DNA of 64,000 nt, taken from DATFMP01 sp035266845 (GTDB lineage: Bacteria > SAR324 > JACQKK01). Every line of letters begins with the position of its first letter. Within the stretch, counting starts at the first letter, position 1. Shown piece after piece: positions 8,108-15,776 of this stretch. A model generated the notes under the pieces. That model was not told where the DNA came from, ran no database searches, and was given only the letters and a program-made list of their open reading frames with translations. The position numbers and the translations under genes are program-made. The DNA lies in assembly GCA_035266845.1 (NCBI GenBank), contig DATFMP010000079.1, positions 1 through 64,000 of the forward strand, written 5' to 3'.

Positions 8108-8815
8108 CTACTTGAGGTGCTTGCCGAAGAGGTCCATCGTGCGCTGCCAGGCCAGCTTGGCGGCCGCTTCGTTGTAGCTCTTGCGATCGTTGCAGTTGAA
8201 GCCGTGGTCGGCGTCCGCGTAGGTGAACACTTCCACGTTGGGCTTGCCCTGCACTTTGGCTTTGATTTGATCCACATCGGCCATGGGGATGCCGGGGTCC
8301 TTCTCGCCGAAGTGGAACTGCGTGGGCGTGCCGATCCCATCGGCCTCGCCCAGGAAGCCGGCGATGCCCCCGCCGTAGTAGGCTGCGGCCGCGGCGGGCT
8401 TGAGCCGGCAGGCCGCCAGGTAAGTGATGAACCCGCCGTAGCAGTAACCCGTGATGCCCAGCTTCTGGCCCTGGCACTCCGGGCGGGCTGCCAGCACGTC
8501 GAAGGTGGCCTTCACGTCCGCCACTGTCTTGTCGTTGTCCAGCTTGCCCCGGATCTCGCGACCTTTGGCGATGTCATCCGGCGTGTAACCCAGCTCCAGG
8601 TTCGGCTGCACGTGGTAGAACAAGTCCGGCGCCAGAGCCGCATAGCCCGCATTGGCGAAGCGCTGCACCATGTCGCGCATGTGCGAGTTCACGCCGAAGA
8701 TCTCCTGCACCACCACCACCCCCGGCACGGGGCCCCCGCCCTGCGGTGCGGCGAAGAACCCGCTGAAGGTGCCTCCGGCGCCTTTGATCTGCACGGTCTC
8801 GGTCTTAATGGCCAT
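8108..8815 (-). CDS. Dienelactone hydrolase family protein
   Basis: A 235-residue cytoplasmic alpha/beta hydrolase. The catalytic triad of the dienelactone hydrolase family is visible: Cys in GITGYCYGGF, Asp in FGEKDPGIP and His in DADHGFNC. The early oxyanion segment VVVVQEIFGVNSHMRDM also matches. Family members open dienelactones in chloroaromatic breakdown, or hydrolyse other esters and lactones; no aromatic pathway genes are adjacent, so the substrate is unknown. The ATG at 8815 (MAIKTETVQIKG) has AGGAG eight bases upstream. The frame stays open far upstream, but that part is not conserved. Confidence 0.88.
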   Translation of the reverse strand: MAIKTETVQIKGAGGTFSGFFAAPQGGGPVPGVVVVQEIFGVNSHMRDMVQRFANAGYAALAPDLFYHVQPNLELGYTPDDIAKGREIRGKLDNDKTVADVKATFDVLAARPECQGQKLGITGYCYGGFITYLAACRLKPAAAAAYYGGGIAGFLGEADGIGTPTQFHFGEKDPGIPMADVDQIKAKVQGKPNVEVFTYADADHGFNCNDRKSYNEAAAKLAWQRTMDLFGKHLK

Positions 8816-8941
8816 GAATACGACTCCTGTAGATAAGGTAGGCGGCGGGGTGGGACAGGCATTGGCGCTTCCCCCAACCTGCCTGAACGTGGCTTCCCTG
8901 CTCCCCTTTACTCCGATGCTCCGCCACGGTGCAAGACCGTT

Positions 8942-9379
8942 GCGGGGGTACCGGGCTCTCCGCACCCTGGGGCGGACGACAAGTCCACCGAGGTGACCCT
9001 GGAACGCAATGCGCTGACGATCCGGGGCCGGGTGGACTGGCACACGCCCGCCACGCACCGTCCGGTATTCCGCGCGTTCGAGATTGGCGACCCCGAGCGT
9101 GTTTTCAGGCTCTTCACGGCCGTGGACGCAGAGAGGATCGCGGCCACGGTGAAGCACGGGGTGTTGCATCGGGTGCTGCCCAAGGCCGAGCCGGTCAAGG
9201 CGCGCCGCACCCCACGCCCGGGTCCGGGGCCATCACCCCTCCGGGCGGCCCTCCGCAGGACATTCTGGAGAATTCGTGAACCGGTTTCGGGGGCGTACCC
9301 CCTGGGATATACTGAACTGAGTATGCATCCCGACGCCCGGCATCATGAACGACCGTTGCGGCAGGCGTCGTCTTCTTGA
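8942..9379 (+). pseudogene. 5'-truncated Hsp20/alpha-crystallin gene relic
   Basis: Translation from about 8966 reads PGADDKSTEVTLERNALTIRG, then FRAFEIGDPERVFRLF, then AERIAATVKHGVL and LPKAEPVKARR. These blocks appear in order in the alpha-crystallin domain of small heat-shock proteins. The start of the domain and any Hsp20-like N-terminus are missing: upstream residues are Pro/Gly-rich and unlike the family, with no ribosome site. The C-terminal conserved tail is replaced by an unrelated Pro/Arg-rich stretch running to 9379. The frame contains no stop, so the truncated piece could still be translated from the GTG at 8993. I read it as a decaying gene; a shortened functional chaperone is the alternative. 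Confidence 0.5.
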
Positions 9380-9568
9380 ACCACGGCCCGGGCCGCCTGC
9401 GCCCAACCTCTCACCCCGCCCCGCCAGCCAGACCCTGCACCCAACGCGCAGCCAACGTACGCGAATGCCGTGCCCGACCGCATGCGGCGGCCAGCACGCT
9501 TGGCGGCGTCAGCGCGTCTGTCAGCCACGGAAGGGCCCCCGGCGAGCTTTAGCATTGCAGTGGAGGCA
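9380..9568. other. Gap before the transglycosylase gene; a -10-like box lies just upstream
   Basis: No gene is supported in this gap. Inside the Hsp20 relic at 9308-9313 there is a good -10-like TATACT without a clear -35, preceded by a short GGGGG-CGTA-CCCCC hairpin. If it is used, the gene at 9569 would have a leader of about 250 bases. Confidence 0.35.
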
Positions 9569-10240
9569 ATGATTCACGTACTTCGCGCAATCGCGCTGCT
9601 GCTGGTCAGCGCAGCCATCGCCGCAGTGATGCTGGCCGTGCTGAGCGCCATGCCCCCGACGGCTCGCGCGCCCGGGGTGGCGCTGCGGACGGTCGTGCAC
9701 GTACCGCCGGAAGTGCGCTACCTGCGGGCATTGGTGGCGCGCGTGAACCCCTCCCTGCCGATTGAGGATCCCGAGTGCGCGCTGGTGCTGCCGGGCGCGA
9801 TCTACCGGTCCACGCACATGCACGGGCTGGACTGGCAGCGCTTGGCCACCCTGGCATGGCAGGAATCGGACTTCGACTGCCACGCCAAGAACCGGGTGGA
9901 CCGTGGCGGCGCCTACGGGCCGTTCCAGATTCGCCAGCTTTGGTCGTCAGTCATCGGCGATCCGCGCCCCCTGTACTTCGAACCAGAATTGGCGGTAGAG
10001 CGCGTGGTGCAGGTGGTGCGGTACTACCAGGAGACGGGGCGCTACCAGCACCTGATCGGCCGCGGCTTCCGCAATCCGCTGCTGTGTCTCTACAACACGG
10101 GCGAGACGTTGCGCGTCAACATGGTCTATTGCCGGCAGGTGGGTGCGAAGCTGCGGCAGCTGCAGGAGGGTTGGCGCGAATTCCAGGCACACGAACGACA
10201 GCAGGCGATTGCGGCGGGCGCCCAACCGCCCGCCGGCTAG
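9569..10240 (+). CDS. Membrane-anchored lytic transglycosylase-like protein (SLT fold)
   Basis: A 223-residue protein. An N-terminal membrane segment (VLRAIALLLVSAAIAAVML) is followed by a periplasmic domain with the lysozyme-like signature LATLAWQESDFDCHAKN, then GGAYGPFQIRQLW, where the Glu in WQES would be catalytic. Later elements (VRYYQETGRYQHLIGRGF and CLYNTGE) also fit the SLT fold. It should cleave peptidoglycan at MurNAc-GlcNAc bonds from the outer face of the inner membrane. The ATG at 9569 has a GGAGG ribosome site just upstream; a longer frame from 9470 has a poor tail. It is convergent with the beta-barrel array. Enzyme activity is inferred from the motif only. Confidence 0.75.
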   Translation: MIHVLRAIALLLVSAAIAAVMLAVLSAMPPTARAPGVALRTVVHVPPEVRYLRALVARVNPSLPIEDPECALVLPGAIYRSTHMHGLDWQRLATLAWQESDFDCHAKNRVDRGGAYGPFQIRQLWSSVIGDPRPLYFEPELAVERVVQVVRYYQETGRYQHLIGRGFRNPLLCLYNTGETLRVNMVYCRQVGAKLRQLQEGWREFQAHERQQAIAAGAQPPAG

Positions 10241-10288
10241 ACGCCTGGGCCGGTCGCTTGGCGCGGGGAGTGCCCGCGGCGCAGTTGC

Positions 10289-11230
10289 CTAGAACAGGTA
10301 GGCAACGGTGATCCACTGTCGCGGCCGATCCGCTGTGTTGCCATTGGCCAACGTCCGGTCGCGCTTTTCCACGTGCAACACGACGGAGAAGCCCTGGTCA
10401 GGGACCCAGCCCACATTGACGGCATGGCGCCTCTCGTCGAAGTTGGGCTGGCCAGTGGTAATGACGCTCATCTTGCGCTCGACCAGCCCCAGGTAGAAGC
10501 CGGACACCGCGAATTCCAGCACGCCCGTATCCCACTTCTCCTCGTCCTGGGTACTGAAGACCCCCGGCACCACTTCGATCTGCAGGGCTTCCCGCTGCTC
10601 GTGGTAGTACTCCGCGTGGAAGCCATCCATCTTGTCGTGATACCCGTAGCCCAGCCCATAGCGCATCACGCTGCGGGAGGCATCGGGTACCGCGGGGTCC
10701 TGGTGCTTCTCCTTGCCGGAGACGATACCGAGGTACACGCGCTCTCCGAAGCGCATGGAGAGCCCGCCCAGTGCCAGCGTATCCTTGACATCCACGCCGG
10801 CCGGCGGTGGGTTCTGCACCACTTGGTCCTGGCCAGCGCCCAGCGCCACCGCCCCACCGATCTGCCCCGCCAAGGCCAACTGGGTTTCGCGATAGTCCCA
10901 GCCGGGCGCCCCGTCCGGCTCGATCTTCAGGCGCAACTGCTCGGCGCTCGCAGAGACATGGTCGCCCACGACCCGTCCCTGCACGATGGTGCCCGGCAGA
11001 TTCACGTGCTGTACCTGCGTCCCCGCCGCATTGTAAACCGTGTTCTCGCCCTTGAAGTAACCCAGCGACACGCGCGAGGGCGCGCTCCACTGCAGCACGG
11101 CGGGATTCAGGGCGGTCGTCTGGAGTGCGGCAGGATTCAGGGCGGGTGCAGCCACCTGCGCCATCGCGGTGCCGGCCAAGCTGCCGGCCGCCAGCGCAAC
11201 CGCCACAATCACAATGAGAACTCTGCTCAT
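10289..11230 (-). CDS. Array member A: exported putative outer-membrane beta-barrel, five-gene paralog family
   Basis: A 313-residue protein, last in the leftward array. It has a signal peptide (LIVIVAVALAAGSLAGTAMA) and a mature N-terminus QVAAPALNP that is shared by the family. Shared internal blocks are RFGERVYLGIVSGKEK, MRYGLGYGYHDKMDGFHAEY, DTGVLEFAVSGFYLGL and NVGWVPDQGFSVVL. It ends ITVAYLF; a terminal Phe after alternating hydrophobic residues is the usual outer-membrane beta-barrel signal. There are no Cys and no enzyme motif. Function is unknown. The ATG at 11230 is chosen because the signal peptide then starts normally. Only 54 bases separate it from gene B. It shows an insertion after the LNP motif (a second ALNPAVLQW) relative to its paralogs. 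Confidence 0.75.
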   Translation of the reverse strand: MSRVLIVIVAVALAAGSLAGTAMAQVAAPALNPAALQTTALNPAVLQWSAPSRVSLGYFKGENTVYNAAGTQVQHVNLPGTIVQGRVVGDHVSASAEQLRLKIEPDGAPGWDYRETQLALAGQIGGAVALGAGQDQVVQNPPPAGVDVKDTLALGGLSMRFGERVYLGIVSGKEKHQDPAVPDASRSVMRYGLGYGYHDKMDGFHAEYYHEQREALQIEVVPGVFSTQDEEKWDTGVLEFAVSGFYLGLVERKMSVITTGQPNFDERRHAVNVGWVPDQGFSVVLHVEKRDRTLANGNTADRPRQWITVAYLF

Positions 11231-11284
11231 GCTCGCATCCCCATCGTTTGTGATTGAAGCCATCGCAGGCTGGATTGGTGGCTC

Positions 11285-12322
11285 CTAGAACTGCCGATGC
11301 ACGCCCAGCAGGACGAGGTTGACCTCGTGGCGGCCGTTGATTGGCCCGCTGAAGTCGATGCGATCGTTGAACGAGCTGACCGTGACCGCCCAGCCCACTG
11401 GCGGTACCCAGCCCAGGCTGAGCCCCGACTGCTTCTCGGTCTGCTGCTTCACCCCACCGTTGGACGTCTCGGTGGTGCGTCCGTAGTAGCCAAGAAGCAG
11501 GCGGCCGATGCGCCACTCCAATTCTCCGCCGGAGGTAGTGCGCTTGTCCTGGTTGGGTGTGGTCAGGCCGGAGAAGGGGTCCTGCCCGCTGTAGGGGTCG
11601 CGCCGCTCGCCGGCCATCTCCAGCCGGAAGGCGCTGCCGTCCCGGTCCAGCCACATCAGGGCCACGCCATAGCGGAACACGTTGCGCTTGACGTCAATGG
11701 TGGCCGCACCCGGCGTGGCACCGATCATCACGGCCTGATCCGAGTGGATGTGCTCTTTCCCATAGCTGGTGCCCAGGTAAAGCACGTCGGCGAAACGCAG
11801 CACGAGCCCCACCACGGGCATCGTCGATCGGCGATCTTCCTGGGCCAGGATCACGGCCGGCACGAGCGGCAGGCCGATGCGGCTGGTGCTCTGGGTGCGG
11901 CCACGCTCCACCCCCACGCCCAGCGCGATACTATGGTCGAACTGCACGGCAAGACCGCCATTCTGCACGTGGTCGTCAATGTGCGTGCCGAAATCGACCG
12001 ATGGGGTCGGGTCCAGCCCGATCCTGTTCGCTCCGTAATCCAGGGCAGCAGCGTAGGTATCGCCCACCGCGCGCAACTCGCCCTGCACGTTGCTGGCGGG
12101 ACCCTTGGCGATCACGTTGCCCGCGCTGTCCTGAGTTTCCACGTTGCGCTTGCCACCGGTGATGCCGAAGAAGGACGAGGGCGCCAAGGCGATGGCCGCG
12201 GGATTGGGTGTGGTGCCGCCACCGGCGGGCGAGATCGTGGGCGTGGCCACCTGGGCCAGCGAGAGGGTGGGCAGGGCCAGCAGCAGCAGGCCGATAGTAA
12301 CCAAGCGGATGTGTGCGTGCAT
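11285..12322 (-). CDS. Array member B: exported putative outer-membrane beta-barrel, most divergent paralog
   Basis: A 345-residue protein, the longest and most divergent copy. It has a signal peptide (LVTIGLLLLALPTLSLA) then QVATPTISP, a weakened form of the family N-terminus. Equivalent blocks are LRFADVLYLGTSYGKEH, FRYGVALMWLDRDG, GGELEWRIGRLLLGYYGRT and SLGWVPPVGWAVTV. It ends VHRQF, keeping the terminal Phe. Extra length lies in the middle (around a VERGRTQSTSRIG segment) and in a loop DPYSGQDPFSGLTTPNQDK, positions where barrel proteins usually have surface loops. The start ATG at 12322 has AAGG upstream. The gap to gene C is 101 bases. Function is unknown. Confidence 0.72.
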   Translation of the reverse strand: MHAHIRLVTIGLLLLALPTLSLAQVATPTISPAGGGTTPNPAAIALAPSSFFGITGGKRNVETQDSAGNVIAKGPASNVQGELRAVGDTYAAALDYGANRIGLDPTPSVDFGTHIDDHVQNGGLAVQFDHSIALGVGVERGRTQSTSRIGLPLVPAVILAQEDRRSTMPVVGLVLRFADVLYLGTSYGKEHIHSDQAVMIGATPGAATIDVKRNVFRYGVALMWLDRDGSAFRLEMAGERRDPYSGQDPFSGLTTPNQDKRTTSGGELEWRIGRLLLGYYGRTTETSNGGVKQQTEKQSGLSLGWVPPVGWAVTVSSFNDRIDFSGPINGRHEVNLVLLGVHRQF

Positions 12323-12423
12323 GTGGGAGACCCTTCAGGGAACTGGAGTGGAGCGGCGGCCGGTACGGGGAGGAGCCCGCCTCGCGCATACTGGCCGCCG
12401 CACACGAAAGCTGCGGGAGCCGG

Positions 12424-13338
12424 CTAGAACAGCCAGGTGGCGCCCACGGTCGTCTGTTTCACCTCGCCCTGCGTCGCCCCAGTTGCGTCAGTGCTCTTCA
12501 AGGTGCCGCTTGCCAGCACGATGGACAGGCCCTGATCCGGTACCCAGCCCACCGCGATGTTGGAGACCTTGTCCTCGCCCTGCGATGCCCCGGTGCTGTC
12601 CTTCTTGGCGTTCTTGTGCCCCTCGTAAGCCAGCAGCACCGGACCCCACAGCGCCTCGGCGGTGAAGCCGGTGGTCGTCTGCTCCGGTTCTACGGTGCCG
12701 CTCGCGGCGCGATGCTCGCGGAAGGCCTCCAGGTGCACGGCACCTGCCTTGCCGCGCGAATAGAAGGCTGCGCCCAGGCGGTTCACGCCACGGGTTTCCT
12801 CCGGTACGCCCTGCTTGGCTACCTTCTCGGTGCCGCCCGCCAGGCCCAGAAATACCGTATCGCCCAGGCGCAACGTCGCCCCTGCGACGGGCAGCTTTAG
12901 GTCTTCCGGACTGCCCCCGCCTGCGGTGGTGTCCTCGATGTGACTGGATTCGTGGCCCAGGCCCAGCGAGAAGCGGTCCGCGAACTGCGCGGCCGCCTGC
13001 ACGGCGTTGGCATCGAGATTGATCGCGCCGGTGAACGGCGCCACCGCGCTCAGGCGTAGGCGCTCGGCCAACGCTCCGACCGCGACGTTCTGCCCCACCC
13101 AGGTGGCGAGCAGCGTTTTGGCGTTGCCGTCCAACACCTTGCTGCCGATTGGACTGTCCAGTTCAGCCTTGGAAACCGTGCCGCCGATCCGGGAAGGCAC
13201 GTCCCAGATCAGCACGCCAGGGTTGGTCGGCGCACCGAAAAGCACAATGGAGGGATTGAGCGACGGTGCCGCCACCTGGGCAGCCGCCGCGCCGGCCATG
13301 ACCACCATGGCGGCCAGACTGAGCAATGCGATGCGCAC
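12424..13338 (-). CDS. Array member C: exported putative outer-membrane beta-barrel
   Basis: A 304-residue protein. Signal peptide IALLSLAAMVVMAGAAAA, mature start QVAAPSLNP, then TNPGVLIWDVPSRIGG. Shared blocks: LPVAGATLRLGDTVFLGLAGG, VHLEAFREHR, LLAYEGHKNAKKDS and AVGWVPDQGLSIVL. It ends VGATWLF. The GTG at 13338 is chosen because GGAG lies nine bases upstream and the signal peptide then lines up with members D and E; a GTG five codons earlier is the alternative. The gap to gene D is 48 bases, so shared transcription is likely. Thr/Gln-rich loops differ from the other copies. Function is unknown. Confidence 0.75.
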   Translation of the reverse strand: MRIALLSLAAMVVMAGAAAAQVAAPSLNPSIVLFGAPTNPGVLIWDVPSRIGGTVSKAELDSPIGSKVLDGNAKTLLATWVGQNVAVGALAERLRLSAVAPFTGAINLDANAVQAAAQFADRFSLGLGHESSHIEDTTAGGGSPEDLKLPVAGATLRLGDTVFLGLAGGTEKVAKQGVPEETRGVNRLGAAFYSRGKAGAVHLEAFREHRAASGTVEPEQTTTGFTAEALWGPVLLAYEGHKNAKKDSTGASQGEDKVSNIAVGWVPDQGLSIVLASGTLKSTDATGATQGEVKQTTVGATWLF

Positions 13339-13386
13339 GTTGCAGATCTCCACAAGTGACTACCATTGCGCCTGCAGCGTACCCCG

Positions 13387-14313
13387 CTAGAACATCCAGG
13401 ATACGCCCAGGCTCAGCTGTTTCGCCTTGAGCACCGTCACGCCGGAGGCATCCTTGACGTCGATCGTGTTGCTCGAAAGCACCATTCCCCACCCGGGATC
13501 CTGCACCCACCCCACCGAAATCGTCGTAAACACGTCCTTGCCCGTGCTGGCGCCGGAAGGGTCCTCCTTTTTGCTGGTGCGGCCTTCGTAACCGGCAAAC
13601 AGGCTGCCCGCGCGCACCTCCAGCGTGCCGCCGGTGGCATTCTGGCCGTTGGCGACGGACGGGCCGTTGGTACCGGCCTTGCGCTGATCGGCATAGACCT
13701 CGGCGTGCAGGCCACCCGTCTTGTCCCGCCAGGCGTAAGCGATTCCGTATCGCAGCACGCCGCGATCCACCTGCGGTCCACCGCCCGGCGCGAACTTGGC
13801 CGTGCCGCCCGCCATGCCCAGGTACAGCGCATTGCCCAGACGCACCGTGGCGCCAAGCAAGGGCGTGGTCTCGTCAATCGTGCCGGCCGGGGGGATGGTG
13901 TTCTCGGTGCGGAGGTGCTCCTGCCCCAACGCGACCGAGTACGTCTGGTCGAACTGCACGGACGCCGCCACGATGGACGACGTCTGCGTGTTCGATCCGC
14001 TGCCGACGCTGGGCTCCGCATCCACCTTGAGGCGCTGCCCCGCGGCAACGAAGGCGAAGCGATCGCCCACGTACTCCGCCAGCGCCCCGACGGAGCCGCC
14101 TTTAGCGAAGGGGCTGGCCACGGCGGGCGCGTCGAACTCCGTGCGGGAAGCCGCGGCCGCTACCCGCGAGGGCATGTCCCACGAGGCGGTGGCCGGGTTG
14201 GACGGCGAGGGCGAAAGGATCGGCGTGGGGTTCAGCAGGGGCGCTGCCACCTGCGCGGACGCGGCGCCGGCCATGACCAGCATGGCCGCCAGGGTAAGCA
14301 TTGCAGTTCGCAC
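13387..14313 (-). CDS. Array member D: exported putative outer-membrane beta-barrel
   Basis: A 308-residue protein starting with GTG (MRTAMLTLAAMLVMAGAASA signal), with GGAG eight bases before the start. The mature start is QVAAPLLNPTPILSPSPSNP, followed by SWDMPSRV. Shared blocks: LLGATVRLGNALYLGMAGG, LRYGIAYAWRDKTGGLHAEV, GGTLEVRAGSLFAGYEGRT and SVGWVQDPGWGMVL. It ends LGVSWMF. Of the five it is closest to E and C. The gap to E is 72 bases. Sequence between shared blocks is Ser/Thr/Gly/Asn-rich and varies in length, as expected for exposed loops. Function is unknown. Confidence 0.75.
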   Translation of the reverse strand: MRTAMLTLAAMLVMAGAASAQVAAPLLNPTPILSPSPSNPATASWDMPSRVAAAASRTEFDAPAVASPFAKGGSVGALAEYVGDRFAFVAAGQRLKVDAEPSVGSGSNTQTSSIVAASVQFDQTYSVALGQEHLRTENTIPPAGTIDETTPLLGATVRLGNALYLGMAGGTAKFAPGGGPQVDRGVLRYGIAYAWRDKTGGLHAEVYADQRKAGTNGPSVANGQNATGGTLEVRAGSLFAGYEGRTSKKEDPSGASTGKDVFTTISVGWVQDPGWGMVLSSNTIDVKDASGVTVLKAKQLSLGVSWMF

Positions 14314-14385
14314 GATGACTGCTCCGTTTGTTGCAGTTCCGGTGAGGCCATCCTCCGGGCCAGCAACGGCCCGGGGATGCCCAGC

Positions 14386-15291
14386 CTAGAAGAGCCAGGA
14401 CGCACCGAGCGTGGTGATCTTGCCCTCGGGCGGGCCGCCGCTGCTGCCGTTGGCTTTGAAGGCCATGTGCGAAAGCGAGACGGCCAATCCCTGATCCGGC
14501 GCCCAGGCAAGCGAGTAGGTCTTCAGCGTTTGCGAGCCACCGGAGACACCCGTGGAACTGGTGAACTCGGTCTTGTTGGTGGTGTACCCCACCAGGAAGC
14601 CGCCCACTTTGAACTCCAGCGTGCCGCCGTTCTTGACCTGTTCGTCTTCGTTCGTGGGCGTGCTGACCGCATCCCGCTTTTCGTGGAATACCTCCGCGTG
14701 GAGGCCGTCACCCTTGTCGCGCCAGAGGTAGGCCACGCCATAGCGCGTGGTATTCCGCTTCAGGTCCGGATTGCCGGATCGGCTGATGGTAGCCTTGCCG
14801 CCCGCGACGCCCAGGTAGAGCACGTCCGCCAAGCGCACGGTCGCGCCCAGGTGCGGTAGCGTTTCCTTGTTCGTGCCGGTCGGATCGGTGTTCTTCTCGC
14901 TGTCCTGCCCCGCACCCAGGGAGAACCAGTTGCCGAAGTGCAGGGCCGCCTGCACCGTCGAGTAATCGAGGTCCAGGGAACCGCCCCCGGTGAGGTCGGC
15001 ATTCAGCTTGCTGAGGCGCGCCCCGGCCGCCGCGTGGGCACCCACGATCTGCGCCTCCGCCTGCTTCACGTTGCCCTTGGCGATCGGGTTGACCGGTGAC
15101 GCCGGGTCCGTGAACTCCACCTTGGCCCAGGACGCCCCCACGCGGGACGGCATGTCCCAGCTCAGCACTGCGGGGTTGCCGGGGTCCAGCGTGAAGACCG
15201 GCGTCGGATTCAGCATGGGCGCGGCGACCTGCGCCGCGGCCGACCCGGCCAGCGCCAGCATGGCGCATACCGCAATGACGATCGTTCGCAT
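14386..15291 (-). CDS. Array member E: exported putative outer-membrane beta-barrel, first full gene of the array
   Basis: A 301-residue protein from the ATG at 15291. Signal peptide MRTIVIAVCAMLALAGSAAA; the mature start is QVAAPMLNPTPVFTLDPGNP, then LSWDMPSRVG. Shared blocks: HLGATVRLADVLYLGVAGG, TRYGVAYLWRDKGDGLHAEV, GGTLEFKVGGFLVGYTTNK and SLAWAPDQGLAVSL. It ends LGASWLF. It lies directly downstream of a 47-codon shrunken copy (15352-15495) and heads the run E-D-C-B-A. No promoter could be picked with confidence. The predicted location is the outer membrane, based on the signal peptide, alternating beta-type sequence and terminal Phe. Function is unknown. Confidence 0.75.
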   Translation of the reverse strand: MRTIVIAVCAMLALAGSAAAQVAAPMLNPTPVFTLDPGNPAVLSWDMPSRVGASWAKVEFTDPASPVNPIAKGNVKQAEAQIVGAHAAAGARLSKLNADLTGGGSLDLDYSTVQAALHFGNWFSLGAGQDSEKNTDPTGTNKETLPHLGATVRLADVLYLGVAGGKATISRSGNPDLKRNTTRYGVAYLWRDKGDGLHAEVFHEKRDAVSTPTNEDEQVKNGGTLEFKVGGFLVGYTTNKTEFTSSTGVSGGSQTLKTYSLAWAPDQGLAVSLSHMAFKANGSSGGPPEGKITTLGASWLF

Positions 15292-15351
15292 CAGGCTCTC
15301 ATCCCCTCTCGGTCGTGAAACTCTGCTTGCGCCCTGACGGGTGGGTGCGAC

Positions 15352-15495
15352 TCAACGCTCTACTCTCACCCCTGGCGCTGTGATCTTGCCTTGTGTGGCC
15401 GCGATCAACGCGTGGCCGGACGCAAGTGTGAACACCGGAGCGGGAACCAGCGATGGCGCCGGCAGGGTGGCCAGTGCCTGGAAGAGGGTTCGCAC
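15352..15495 (-). pseudogene. 47-codon shrunken copy of the beta-barrel paralog family
   Basis: GTG at 15495 is preceded by GGAGGT (15502-15507) with a six-base gap. The product starts VRTLFQALATLPAPSLVPAP and continues VFTLASGHALIAATQGKITA before ending PGVRVER. The segment PVFTLASGHAL matches PVFTLDPGNPA near the mature N-terminus of member E, and QGKITAPG matches EGKITTLG near its C-terminus. It therefore looks like a copy that lost everything between the two ends, plus the signal-peptide core and the terminal Phe. The good ribosome site means it may still be translated as a leader peptide. Confidence 0.5.
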
Positions 15496-15696
15496 GAGAC
15501 GACCTCCGTGTGCTCACGCGCAACAGCCGCGCATCCGGCCGCGGCCGCGGGATCTGCTGCCAACCCGGGTGCGCACCGCCGGCTCAATCGGCATGCAGCG
15601 CCCCGCAGGCAGTCTGCCCCTCCGGGTGCCGTTCAAGTTTCGCGCCAAAAGACGGGTGCGCGCAGCGCCAGACGGCACCGGGACACACGCCACAGC

Positions 15697-15726
15697 TTGA
15701 CAATGGCGACGCGTAGGCCCTTAACT
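15697..15726 (+). promoter_or_regulatory. Possible aspS promoter
   Basis: TTGACA at 15697-15702 is a perfect -35. An 18-base spacer leads to TTAACT at 15721-15726, a weak -10. It is placed 50 bases before the aspS start chosen here, and no other candidate is better. Confidence 0.35.
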
Positions 15727-15776
15727 AGACGATTTGGTGCGGGGAACCGGGAGTCGTGAAGGCAATGGGAGCGGGC

